From assembly GCF_019175385.1 (NCBI RefSeq), contig NC_083346.1, forward strand, positions 56,697,821-56,761,820: 64,000 bases of DNA. Reading direction: 5' to 3'. The notes below the pieces were generated by a model. That model was not told the origin of the DNA, did no database searches, and saw only the letters and a program-made list of their open reading frames with translations. The translations under genes and the position numbers were made by a program. This DNA comes from Lycium barbarum (taxonomy: Eukaryota; Streptophyta; Magnoliopsida; Solanales; Solanaceae). Below, in pieces: positions 34,054 to 44,356 of the stretch (position 1 is the stretch's first letter; the number at the start of each line of letters is the position of its first letter).

Positions 34054-34352
34054 ACTCCACTTTAGTTTGTTCAAACCAACCAATTGGAGACCGACAACGC
34101 CTCCCATAAAGAGCCTCATAAGGACCCATCTGCATACTGGCTTTATAGCTATTGTTGTAAGCGAATTCCACCAGAGGTAGGTATTCATCCCAAATTCCTC
34201 TAAAATCGATTGCACAGGCTCGTAACATATCTTCCAAAGTCTAAATAGTTCTCTCCGCCTGCCCGTCAGATTGAGGATGAAAGGCAGTGCTCAATTTCAC
34301 TCTAGTTCCCAACCCTTCCTCAAAGGATGTCCAAAAATGAGCAGTAAATTGC
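34054..34352 (-). pseudogene. Integrase core segment of element C between G and H
   Basis: Minus strand gives the start of TQFTAHFW, then HPQSDGQAERT with the catalytic Glu present, MEDMLRACAIDF, YNNSYKASMQMGPYEALYG and PIGWFEQTKVEFL up to the insertion of G. An in-frame stop lies near 34242. It joins 37333 across H. Confidence 0.85.
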
Positions 34353-35012
34353 GTACCTGTCACGACCCAAACTGATGGGTCATGACTAGTGTCCGAATTG
34401 GACACTCGTATGTGAACCAGTTAGATATAATCAGACTGATACTAAGGGCAATGTGGAAATCTGTAAAAGCATGCCATAGACTCATATTGCCATATATAAT
34501 ATTGAACCTGTCTCATGAGCAGTCACATTTGACCCAACATAACAAAATATGCAAGCCGAGAAGGCTGCCAAAATATATGGGAATATCCAAACGAACTACA
34601 TCTGTATAGCTGACCAGATCATACATATGCAACCCACATGTGTCTACAGACCTCTAAGAGTATAGCATAATCTATAACAAAAGGATTTGTACCAAAATAT
34701 CTCAGGGTCCGGAACAATGGACCTCTCCACGCAGCTGGGCAGAAGTCCTAAGCCGAAGGGTCACTAGACTGGGTATCTGTACCTGCGGGCATGAAACGCA
34801 TCCCCCGTAGAAAGGGGGTCAGTACGGAAAATGTACTGAGTATGTAAAGCATGAAGTGCAATAAAGTAGATCATGACTGAGCAAGAAGTTGACAGGAGAC
34901 GAGTACGATAATCAAAGATATCAATGTATTTGTGCCTTATAAGATGAGTCATGCATATATATATAATATACCATACCCGGCCCATTATGGGACTCGGTGA
35001 GGGAAGTCATAT

Positions 35013-35345
35013 ATATACCGTACTCGGCCCTCTAGTGAGGGACTCGATGAAATCATCATATATATACCGTACTCGGCCCTCTAGTGAGGGACTCGATGAA
35101 ATCATCATATATATACCGTACTCGGCCTCTAGTGAGGGACTCGATGAAATAATCATATATATACCGTACTCGGTCCTCTAGTGAGGGACTCGATGAAATA
35201 ATCATATATATACCGTACTCGGCCTTCTAGTGAGGGACTCGATGAAATAATCATATATATACCGTACTCGGCCCTCTAGTGAGGGACTCGATGAAATAAT
35301 CATATATATACCGTACTCGGCCTTCTAATGAGGGACTCGATGAAC
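35013..35345 (-). repeat. Seven 49-bp tandem repeats in solo LTR H
   Basis: CCGTACTCGG starts at 35018, 35067, 35115, 35164, 35213, 35262 and 35311, i.e. every 48-49 bp. Each unit has the core CCCTC-TAGT-GAGGG or a one-base variant. Flanking diverged units (34972-35005, 35372-35392) match the type found in G LTRs. Frames through it are repeat artefacts. Confidence 0.9.
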
Positions 35346-36534
35346 AATGCAATGAAATTCTGCACGAATACATACCCGGCCCGGGGCTCGGTGAATGATA
35401 TATCAACAACATGCACGAGTAGAATATCATGAGCAACCATATGCAAACTATATCATCATCTGGGACTTAATAGAATGTTTAGAATGAACCAGCACTGGAG
35501 AATCAAAGACAACCATCATGTCAAGTATCACTGAGGACTAGAATTCATTGGAATTTTGTACGTTCATCGTCCACTTATTTTATATAACTCATGCCAAGAA
35601 AAGAAGGAAGGGGTAGATTTACATACACCTTGGAGCCTTTAGAGGTACAGTCATCATCAATGAATAAAATTGAGAACATCTAGAAGTAGTTCCACATTTT
35701 CATATTCGCTTTGAAATCATAAACACAAAATCATCATTACCGTTGTCACCATCATAAAATAATTCCTAACCTAGACATCATGAGAAGCTTTAAGAACCAT
35801 GGACTTTTGGCTTTGAAGACAAGAAGGTTACGGAAACATTTGTGAAATCATACTATAGGAATCATGCCTTTGAAAGAAAGGGACGAGCCTTAACATACCT
35901 ATTCAACCTCCTATTAGTTACACTTATATGTCCGAGCTCGTAAGTCTACATTTAAGAGGATTTACACTAACGTTAGCCTCTTCATCGCATACTTGTCTCA
36001 AGTTTCAAATCAAATTATTTTATATTCTGCCGAAAATCGGGCAGCATCTCCCCTGTTTATATGCATAGCCCGAATTCTCAATTCAACAACCAACAATAAT
36101 CACAACAATACCAACATTAACCATGATTTCTCCAACACCAAAATACTTCATAAACATCCCATATGGTGTTTGTCCCATATTTCCATCACAGAATCATTTT
36201 ATAACAATTTTACAGCTCTTTCTCCGTAAATAAACTAAGATTAACGTTAATAGCAATAGATTCATACCTTTATTTCGATAAGAATGCTATATATTCACTC
36301 CCCCACCTTGAGCTTAAGCCATAACGCGTTGATACACAATTTTGAAGTTGCAACTATACGCCGTCTGGACCGGAATTTGGAAATTATACTTGGTTTTGGG
36401 TTAAAAGTTGGTGGTGGAAAGTTGGGGAATTTTCTGGAATATTTGAGGGGTTCTTGGTGTGTTTGGGACCAAAATGAGGGGGTCTCCCCCTTTAAATAGC
36501 GGTCTAGGTTCTGCCTGGACCGACTTAAATTTTC

Positions 36535-37115
36535 TTCAGCGCGTTCGCGCTGGCTCAATTTTTCTGACTGCGCCTTCGTTCAGTAAAAAGGTCGTAACTC
36601 TTGATCCCGATATCGTGTGAGGGCCCACGACCTACGGTTCGAAAGCCCATTCAATTATCTACAACGTTGATTCTTGGTGTGGTTCCAAATTCCAAACTTA
36701 TAATATCGTTTTGTCCCCTCCAAGTCAGATCATCCGAAAATGTTTCCTTAAATCGTCCTTTTGGAGGGCTTATGCCCATTTTTGGCTTATGGGTCCTTCT
36801 TAGGACTTGCTCAACTTTCCATGTACTACTCATATATCTCTTTATATGTCTTTTATAAAACTCTGATATGTGGGCCCCACTTAGCTTGCAGCAACGAGGG
36901 CTTTTCATCAAGTGCCATATGAAGCAATTCACCCCATATGGTCCCCAGATGTCATATATATGTTATTATTAAATTCTTATAATATAACCTTCATCCTGAA
37001 TCTGGGCCTCAAATTTTTGTTCAGCGCGTTCGCGCCTCGTGGTGGCGCATTCGCGCTGTATTGGCCCTTGGCCTTCTGCGCGTTCGCGCCACTCCCTGGC
37101 GTGTTCGCGCAAACT
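36535..37115 (-). repeat. GCGCGTTCGCGC motif cluster in solo LTR H
   Basis: Copies at 36539-36550, 37024-37035, 37044-37056, 37077-37090 and 37098-37110. The last four lie about 217-303 bp from the LTR 5' end. The same motif (opposite strand GCGCGAACGCGC) occurs in the LTRs of J and K. Confidence 0.75.
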
Positions 37116-37332
37116 ATTTTCCTGGTCTGTCAGCCTGACTTGTAACGTCCATATCTCCTTAATTCATTGTTTTTCCAATCCTCCTATAACCTATTACGCG
37201 AACTCGGACTCGTATAATCGTAACACCTGCACCTATGATCTTGCATCTTCTCGACAATAACCCCAATATCTGCAATTGAATAGCTAATACCTAACGAATC
37301 TCAACGTACAGAAACTACGGGTGTAATAGTAC

Positions 37333-38137
37333 CTCTGTCAGATATAATCGATATCGGAAAACCATGCAATCTAACTATATCTTTTAGATATAACTTGGCG
37401 TACCCTGCCGCGGTATATGACGTCTTCACAGGGAGAAAATGGGCAGACTTTGTGAGTTTATCTATGATAACCCAAATCGAGTCAAACTTGGCCTTTGTGC
37501 TGGGTAACCCCACAATGAAATCCATATTGATCTCCTCCCCCTTCCACTGTGGAATTTCGATATTCTGAGCCAGGCCTCCAGGCCTTTGATCTTCAGCCTT
37601 CACCTGTTGACAGTTTAAGCACTTAGCCATAAAGTTAGAAATATCAACCTTCATTCTCTTCCACCAATGGTGTTGTTTCAAATCCTTATACATTTTGGTG
37701 GATCTCGGATGAACCGAATACTTGGAACTATGAGCTTCCATCATTAATTCTTGTCGAAGACAATCAACATCAGGAACACACAATCGTCCTTGCAACCGCA
37801 GAACACTATCACCAGTACCAACAGTAAAGGAAGTGTACTCACCCCTTTCCACTCCATCTCTCAGCTTTGCCAAAAGTTCATCATCATATTGCTTGGATTT
37901 TATCCTTTCCACCATGTCAGACCGTGATGGCATAATTCCTACTAACTCTCCATCTTTGGTTTCATCAAGTCTGACCCCAAGACTAGCAAGTCTTCGAATT
38001 TCCCTCCCCATGGGCATCTCATGTACACGCAAATAAGCTAACGTGCCCATATATTTTCTACTCAAAGCATCAGTAACCACATTAGCCTTACCAGGATGAT
38101 ACAAGAGATTCAAGTTGTAATCTTTTAACAACTCCAA
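37333..38137 (-). pseudogene. int: RNase H end and integrase N-terminal part of element C
   Basis: One open frame of about 268 codons from MELLKDYNLNLLYHP, through NVVTDALSR (RNase H end) and the spacer RLCVPDVDCLRQELM, to the HHCC domain (H-S-S-K-Y-S-V-H-P, then CLNCQQVK). The integrase core follows: MDFIVGLPS, VIIDKLTKSAHFLP with the first catalytic Asp, and SDRG with the second, at the H insertion. The final residues of the frame past 37333 are LTR sequence. No break is seen in this part. Confidence 0.9.
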
Positions 38138-38509
38138 CCACCTCCTCTATCTGAGATTCAACTCTCGTTGTTTGAAGAGGTATTTCAAGCTTTTATGGTC
38201 AGTAAAAACATCACAATGCTCACCATACAAATAATGACGCCAAATTTTCAAGGCAAATACAACGACAGCCAACTCTAAGTCATGAGTCGGATAATTCTTC
38301 TCATGCTTCTTCAACTATTGCGAAGCATAAGCAATCACCTTACCGTTCTGCATTAATACACAACCCAAACCAATTCTAGAAGCATCACAATACACCACAT
38401 ATCCACCAGACCGAGAAGGTAAAGTCAAAATAGGAGCCGAAGTCAACCTTGTCTTAAGCTCTTGGAAACTCTTTTCACAAGCTTCGGACCACTGAAACTT
38501 AGCAGTCTT
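38138..38509 (-). pseudogene. RNase H of element C, broken
   Basis: From just after the TAG at 38510-38512: [27 protein letters not shown], a TAG at 38315-38317 (Gln in relatives), [33 protein letters not shown], and a TAG at 38147-38149 (Gln in relatives). All three stops are TAG at expected Gln codons. Confidence 0.85.
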
Positions 38510-39445
38510 CTATGTCAATTTAGTCAATGGAGAGGCTATTGACGAGAAGCCTTCCACAAAATTTCTATAATAATTTTCCAAACCCAAGAAACTATGAATT
38601 TCAATCGCACTAGTTGGTCTAGGCCAATCCTTAACCGCTGAAATTTTCTGAGGGTCTACTTTAATGCCGTCACCAGTCACCACATGACCCAAGAAAGCCA
38701 CAGACTCAAGCCAGAATTCACATTTAGAGAATTTTGCATAAAGCTCGTTCTCCTCAAGTGTTGTCAAAGTTATTCTCAAGTGATTTACATGATCCTCATG
38801 ACTTTTAGAATACACCAAAATATCATCAATAAACACAATAATGAAGCGGTCTAGATAAGGCTTAAACATACGATTCATCAAATCAATAAATGTAGCAGGA
38901 GCATTAGTTAACCCAAAGGACATGACTAGAAACTCAAAGTGCCCATAACGAGTAGAGAACGCAATTTTCGGGATATCCTTTTCCTTAATCTTCAATTGGT
39001 GATACCCAGACCTCAGGTCAATCTTTGAAAACTATTTAGCACCATGAATTTGGTCAAATAGATCATCTATCCTAGGCAAAGGATATTTATTCTTAATGGT
39101 CACTTTATTAAGTTGACAGTAATCAATGCACATCCTAAGGGAACAATCTTTCTTTCTAACAAACAATACTAGAGCACCCCAAGGTGAGGAACTTGATCGG
39201 ATGAAACCTTTGTCTAACAAGTCCTTTAACTGATCCTTTAATTCCCTAAGCTTCATCGGAGCCATACGATACAGTGGAATAGAAATAGGTTGGCTGTCAG
39301 GAATAACATCAATCCCAAAATCAATAACTCTATCCGGAGGAATACCAGGGAGATCTTCAGGAAACACTTTGGGATAATCACTAACTATGGGAACAGATGC
39401 AAATTCAGGTATTACAGCTTTTATATCATTAACAACAACCAAATG
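38510..39445 (-). pseudogene. Reverse transcriptase of element C, broken
   Basis: The upstream frame (39442-39032) covers [37 protein letters not shown] and [19 protein letters not shown] at 39032-39034 replaces Tyr of AKYFSK. The second frame (38995-38510) has [31 protein letters not shown] with the catalytic Asp pair, [14 protein letters not shown] and [19 protein letters not shown], ending at TAG 38510-38512. Copies element RNA into cDNA. Confidence 0.9.
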
Positions 39446-39960
39446 TTAAATACACCCCTTAGTAATCATCTTATGAGCCTTAAGATAAGAAATAAATCTA
39501 CCCCTTGGCTTAGCGATTTCACCCTCCCACACGATAACAGGCTCATTGGGAAAGGCGAAATGAACTAACTTATGGTGACAATCCACATTAGCATAACACG
39601 CGGACAACCAGTCCATTCCCATAATTACATCAAAATCCACCATCTCAAGTTCATACAAATCATCCACGGTCTCACGTCCCTTAATTACAACAACACAATT
39701 TCTATACACTCTAGAAGCAATAACAGGAACACCAGAAGGTGTATCAACAACAAAAGGTTCCAACAAAGGTTCGGGTTTCATAGCCATATCAAGAGCAAAA
39801 TAAGGGGTCACATAGGATAAATTTGAACGCGGATCAATCAATGAGTAAGCATCATGAGAACAGATGGTAAGGATACCTGTAACCACAGCGTCAGAAGCCT
39901 CAACTGCCTCTCTACGAGTCAGCCCATATAGTCGAACAGTCCTTCCACCAGAAGTATTAG
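39446..39960 (-). pseudogene. Aspartic protease of element C
   Basis: YSLIDPRSNLSYVTPYF carries the catalytic Asp but with R for the usual G (DPRS versus DPGS). [27 protein letters not shown] and RFISYLKAHKMITKG follow to the stop at 39446. A frame of 146 codons is open from 39886. Upstream similarity continues to about 39960 without a good start, as expected within a polyprotein. Confidence 0.85.
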
Positions 39961-40192
39961 CAATTTCCTTTCCTCTCTGTTGTTACGAGCATTCTGACTA
40001 TTATTGTTAACATTACCAACAGGCAGATTTCTAGCAGATGCAGAAGCAGGCGAATCATTCTTTTGGTTATTCATAGCAGCATCTCACATAGCCATTTTTT
40101 CCATTCCCTCTTGATGTGGCCTTTAATCCCACAATGATAACAGATACGCTCTTCCTACACTGGCGGACGACTACTTCCTTGCGAAAACTTAC

Positions 40193-40269
<77 letters not shown>

Positions 40270-40612
40270 TGGGCTTGCCTACCAGAAGGCACACTAGCAT
40301 GGGAATAAGCGCCAGGCTGAGCAGGTGCAGAATACCCTTTACTCTGCCCTCCCTTATAATTACTACCACTGAAACCACCCGCCGAACGGGCCTTCTTGTT
40401 CTGATCTCAATCCACCCTCTCCTTATTTTTGCAACTCTCTTGTTGCTCAGTAAACCCAACCAAAGATGAGAAAGTACAAGTAGAAGACATAGCAACAGCA
40501 GCACATGCAGACTTGATATGTGGTACCAAGCCTTTCACAAAACGATTCAACTTATGCTTTTCAGTCGGAATCATGTATAAAACATACTTTGACAGACGGG
40601 TGAACTCCAAAC
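39961..40612 (-). pseudogene. gag: C-terminal gag of element C, broken
   Basis: From the cut at 40612: EFTRLSKYVLYMIPTEKHKLNRFVKGL (gag domain end), a TGA near 40407, a Gly/Ser/Gln-rich linker, an Asn run encoded by (AAT)n (40193-40269), a TAG, and a zinc knuckle CYHCGIKGHIKREW whose last Cys is replaced by Trp. The N-terminal half is missing because another LTR begins at 40613. Confidence 0.8.
40193..40269. repeat. (ATT)25 microsatellite in gag of C
   Basis: About 25 ATT units; AAT in the gag frame would give a poly-Asn tract between the linker and the zinc knuckle. The 117- and 145-codon frames covering it are translations of the repeat. Confidence 0.9.
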
Positions 40613-41005
40613 TGTTACACCTTGAAAATTTCTCCGTGAGCCTACAATGAATAGACCAAGGAAGAGTATGAGTGTACGATGTTTTACTAAGAAGGGGATG
40701 ACTACTTATGAGTTTTGAAAATGCGAAAGTTGCATATTTGCACTTCGGCCCAGTGGGCCGTAAAATAGAATACGGCCCGTAAAGTGGTTTACGGACCGTA
40801 AACTGCTATCGTCTTTCAATATTCCAAAACTTCAACTTTCTGCTAAATGTCTAAATGGTTAAATACGACTCAGAATACGGACCGTAAATCGAAATACGAC
40901 CCGTAAACTGTGACCGTAAACCACCATGACCTCCAGCAAACCTTTCTGGTTCTGTTATGCTTAAATACGATCGTGAAAGACGGACATTTTTACATTTGGA
41001 GCTTA
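40613..41005 (+). repeat. Partial plus-strand LTR start (I)
   Basis: Begins TGTTACACCTTG, resembling the D LTR start TGTTACACCTCGG, right where the gag of C is cut. It carries three to four ACGGCCCGTAAA-type motifs (40745-40920), akin to the D U3 motifs. Its right border with J is approximate and no second end or target duplication was found. Confidence 0.5.
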
Positions 41006-41009
41006 TGAA

Positions 41010-41531
41010 TTAGGCACCCAACTTGGATTCAAGTTTGTGACCACGAGCAGCGGGGGGTGGTAAGTAGATGAACAAGCTAAGCATAATATTTTTCATCTTA
41101 CACTTCTTGGCTTTCAAGTGAGGAATGTCATGTTGCCTTCTTGAATTTTCAAATTGCAAAATATAAGGCTCTTGAACTTCTTGAATTACGACATCCTCTT
41201 TTTCCCCTAGATTGGAGTCAACACCAACCATGTTTTTCAGAATAATGGTTGACTCCAATTTATTTTTTTCTTTGGCATTCCCAATAAACTCATCTTCATG
41301 ATTTACCCTTTCATCTTGAGCATTGGGGAGTTCATAATGATTTGCCCATGGAGGATTTTCTTCGTCTGTCATCAAACCAAGTTGGAGACTAGTTTCCAAG
41401 TATTCTTCCAAGGATTTTTTATTTTCGTTACCCTCACCTAGCAGGCACTCCATCATGAGTTTGAACTCACCAATTTGGCCATGATCACAATACAAATCAC
41501 TACTAAACAAGTTTTCATGGAAAGATGCCAT
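41010..41531 (-). CDS. Unrecognised ORF in the leader side of element J
   Basis: 174 codons from the MASFHENLF methionine (41531); an upstream in-frame ATG at 41579 would add a hydrophobic stretch. The product is acidic in the middle (many Glu/Asp/Asn) and Lys/Arg-rich near the end. I see no zinc knuckle, protease or other motif. Its position about 100 nt after the primer-binding site is that of gag or of the extra first ORF known in some Tat-lineage elements (Ogre). I cannot say which. The C-terminus may be cut by the junction near 41006. Confidence 0.45.
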   Translation of the reverse strand: MASFHENLFSSDLYCDHGQIGEFKLMMECLLGEGNENKKSLEEYLETSLQLGLMTDEENPPWANHYELPNAQDERVNHEDEFIGNAKEKNKLESTIILKNMVGVDSNLGEKEDVVIQEVQEPYILQFENSRRQHDIPHLKAKKCKMKNIMLSLFIYLPPPAARGHKLESKLGA

Positions 41532-41636
41532 TTTTTTAAAATGAAATAAAACTATGAAAATAACTATACAAATATTCACAGGTTCGGTTCAAAGCAAGTT
41601 AGCTTATTTCCTAGATTAGCCAAAATACGTCAATTG

Positions 41637-41655
41637 TTCCCCGGCAACGGCGCCT
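41637..41655 (-). promoter_or_regulatory. Primer-binding site of element J (tRNA-Asp type)
   Basis: Sense GGCGCCGTTGCCGGGGAA a few bases after the LTR end (GCGTATCA). The first base of the usual TGGCGCC is changed to A. Confidence 0.8.
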
Positions 41656-41660
41656 AAATT

Positions 41661-42870
41661 TGATACGCTCAAATTACACCTATTAATGGTATAACACGGA
41701 CGTTGTCAAATATAGTAACCCAACAAGGTTGGGGTCGAATCCCACAGAGAACAATATGTAGGAAATTTAAGCAGATTAGGAATTATCACCAACAATAGCT
41801 GGACCGAACACATCAATGGTGGTTTTTGATAAGTTTTTGATAAAATACGGAAATATAAATTCTAATCTAGAAAGCAAGTAAATTGATCAATGGCCACAAG
41901 AATGGAATAAAGGAAACTACTTCTCAAGGAACGATCCAATATAATTCACGAATTATAAATAATAGCAAGTTTATGTTATTTAGCCTCGGATAATGACTCT
42001 AAATTAACTTCTCCCGAAGATTAACTAGACTACCTAATTGAAGATCCCTCAAGCAATTAGGAGCATTAAGAACACCCGAATATAGCTACAAGTGGTATCG
42101 CCTATTCCTAGGTCAATTTTCATTGGATGAGGGTTAACGCCCCAAATTCATGTTAATTATTATCTCCCAACCCCGTTCTTCCTCTTCCGAGTTTCAAACA
42201 AAGTAAATGGGCGAGTCATAGGGTTAGCTACTCCCTTGAGAAACGTTCAAGAACAAGAATAATTAAAATAACAAGAACTTACTTGATTAAAAATAATGTC
42301 GATGAATAAATAAGCACAACAAGAGTATCAATCTTAATTGTCACCAAGAAATTCCCATAAACAAGGATTAAATAAAAGAAAGAATATTTACGTAGGAACC
42401 CTAGCCTCCAAACTTGTGTTTTATGCCAAAGATAATTTTACAATACCCTCAGTTGGTTTTTTTAAAAGAACTGGAATAGCAAAAATCGTCAAAATACAAG
42501 TTCTGTTCGGACTGGGCCGAAAAACCTTCAACGCGAACGCGCCACGCGTCTGACCGAACGCGTCGATGACGTCAGCACCACTTCTCGTTCTTCAGCGCGA
42601 ACGCGTAGAGTCACTCCCGCGCGTGGGCACGAACGCGTGGATTACCTGCGCGAACGCGCAGAGTAATTTTCCACCAAAATTTCCAGAATCTCCATTAGTT
42701 TCTAGTGATCAACGTTTTTCCTCTTTTTCACTTGTTTTCCACACTTAGGCTCTAGGGACCTCATATTACATGAAACATAATAAAAACCACGTAAAATAAC
42801 ATAGACATGCTTAAAAACAAATAAAACTTATAGCCGAAAAGCATCGATCGTGGCGTAAAATCACGCCACA
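41661..42870 (-). repeat. 5' LTR of element J (1210 bp)
   Basis: Sense start TGTGGCGTGATTTTACGCCA forms a 7-bp hairpin GTGGCGT/ACGCCAC at the very end. Sense end GAGCGTATCA. A CG-rich cluster of CGAACGCG motifs lies at 42531-42660, i.e. 210-340 bp from the LTR start. Confidence 0.75.
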
Positions 42871-43876
42871 TCATAGACACCTCAAAAGGTTTAATCGACT
42901 CCGGCTCGACTCTAAATCGACCCGCAATATGTGGAGTAACATATGACAATGTGGAGTCCAGATAAATCAAAGCATATACATCATGAGAGAATATCGACAA
43001 TATACCTGTGACTACGTCAGGAGAAGACTCAAGATCTTGGCGTCCAGCCAAAGCATAAGCACGGTGCTGAGGACCGCTAGAACTAGGAACTCTACCTCTG
43101 CCTCTACCATGGCCGACTAGCGCATGTGAACTTGGCCCCATAGGGCGTATAAATGCTGAAGACCCGGCTACCGACCCTGAAAGCTGGGTCCTACCTCTAC
43201 CATGAACTGTGGGGCAATCACGCATAATATGGCCTGGTCGACCACATGAATAGCAAACATCTGAGCCCATTCGGCATCGACCCCAATGAAACTTCCTACA
43301 CTGGGAACATCGTAGTGCGGGTGGCCTTGCCTGACCCGAATCATCTCTAAACTGAGACCCCGAATAACTCTGACTCAGCCCGGAACGAGTAGATCTGTCG
43401 AATCTCTGGCCTGAAAACCGTGGAGGCGCACCAGTCATAGAATAGCCTGAGTGCCTGGACATCTGCTGCCTGTGCCCGCCTCTGAACTCACTCATCGGAC
43501 TTGAAGATCTGGCCCTCTTGCTATGACCCCTATCCTGCTCGCGTTCACTTCTCTACTATTGTAAACTTTCTTCTAAGTTTTGAGCATAAGCCTGAATGCG
43601 TGCAATATCCATATTGTCCTGAAGGGACGCGGTCAGACATCTATCTATCAAATGTGACCCTAGGCCTTTTACAAATCGGTGCACTCGGTCACCCATATCC
43701 GCTACCATGGCCTAAGCATACCTAGCCAAAGAATTGAAGCGGAGGCTATACTCTAGAGCACTCATGCTACCTAGCCTCAAATTTTAGAATTTATCGACCC
43801 TAGCTCGCCGAACTTCTGGAGGCATATAGTGTCAGAGGAAAGCATCAACAAACTTTTGCCATACCGGGGGAGGTGC
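42871..43876 (-). pseudogene. gag: Gag C-terminal half and protease start of element K, broken
   Basis: After L the gag domain end (DKF, LRG-S-M-S-A-L-E-Y-S) carries stops near 43784, 43711 and a TAG pair at 43553-43558 where relatives have Gln. An open frame (43495-42761) then gives the Gly/Ser/Gln linker, zinc knuckles CSQCRKFHWGRC and CYSCGRPGHIMRDC, and the protease start. There the catalytic DPGS is replaced by YLDS (ALIYLDSTLSYV), so the protease is dead. Residues after EVSMM are LTR of J. Confidence 0.85.
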
Positions 43877-44343
43877 ATTGGTGTTATAGCCCGTATCTTG
43901 TGTGTTTGGAAATTCCAAAGTCGTCGTGGAAAGTTAAGGGAGAGACCATTTTCAAAAATTATTTTAATGTACAAGTTGGTTATGGATATTATTTATGAAT
44001 ATTATTGTATGGAAATATTGAGAAAGGTTAAGGGTAAAAAGAGAAACTCACAAAATGGTAAAATGGTAATTTCACAAGTATTCAAGAAAATGGAAGAATT
44101 CCCTAGGAAATAAAAAAAAAGGAGCATGTGACCATTTTATAAGTGAAGGGGGCAAAGTATAAATATGGATGGACTAAAGTGTAAAAGGGAAGACACTTGG
44201 TCTTCTTTGACCAAGTGAGAAAAGTCAAGCAAAGAAAAGTAAAAATCAAGAAAATGGAAGAAATTTCTAGAGAGGGATCATGTGGCTATATTCTTATTTT
44301 GAGGGTCCAAATTATAAGTATGGAAAATTGGTGGAAGACATGT

Positions 44344-44356
44344 ATATATATAAATA
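44344..44356 (+). promoter_or_regulatory. TATA box of LTR L
   Basis: TATATATAAATATA some 460 bp into the LTR, followed about 80 bp later by GGCCATGGTTGGCCATGG, an inverted repeat with two AUGs reminiscent of the short ORF hairpin in G. Confidence 0.45.

Larger units (their letters stand above)
34358..37327 (-). mobile_element. Solo LTR H in the integrase gene of C
   Basis: A complete LTR without internal region. It starts TGTCACGACCC (34358) and ends GGTGTAATA (37327); the usual terminal ACA is changed to ATA. Perfect target duplication GTACC (34353-34357, 37328-37332). Contents: double-hairpin block 34778-34850, 49-bp tandem array 35013-35345, and a CG-rich motif cluster 36535-37115. No coding frame recognised; the GGCGGGG hairpin of the other LTRs is not seen. 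Confidence 0.85.
6474..40612 (-). mobile_element. Element C: outermost Tekay-like Ty3/gypsy element, heavily interrupted
   Basis: C is the host layer for D, G, H and B. Read on the minus strand it keeps part of gag (40612-39961), protease, RT, RNase H, integrase with chromodomain-like tail, polypurine tract and a partial 3' LTR. Its integrase resumes exactly across each insertion: 8487 to 25190, 25233 to 34054, and 34357 to 37333, each time with a 5-bp target duplication. Its gag is cut at 40612 by another LTR start. The 5' LTR and N-terminal gag are not in the window. Confidence 0.85.
41006..42870 (-). mobile_element. 5' portion of a tRNA-Asp-primed LTR element (J)
   Basis: On the minus strand: 5' LTR (42870-41661), a primer-binding site with GGCGCCGTTGCCGGGGA, leader, and one ORF, then the sequence ends near 41006. 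The primer type is that of Athila/Tat-lineage Ty3 elements. The remainder and 3' LTR are missing. It abuts the protease of K at 42871. Confidence 0.7.

Noticed and set aside
35013..35345. CRISPR-like regular array
   Set aside because: Units are contiguous 49-bp repeats without unique spacers, inside a plant LTR.
40067..40504. 145- and 117-codon frames with poly-Ile
   Set aside because: They translate the (ATT)n tract in a wrong frame. The gag frame with the zinc knuckle is the third one.
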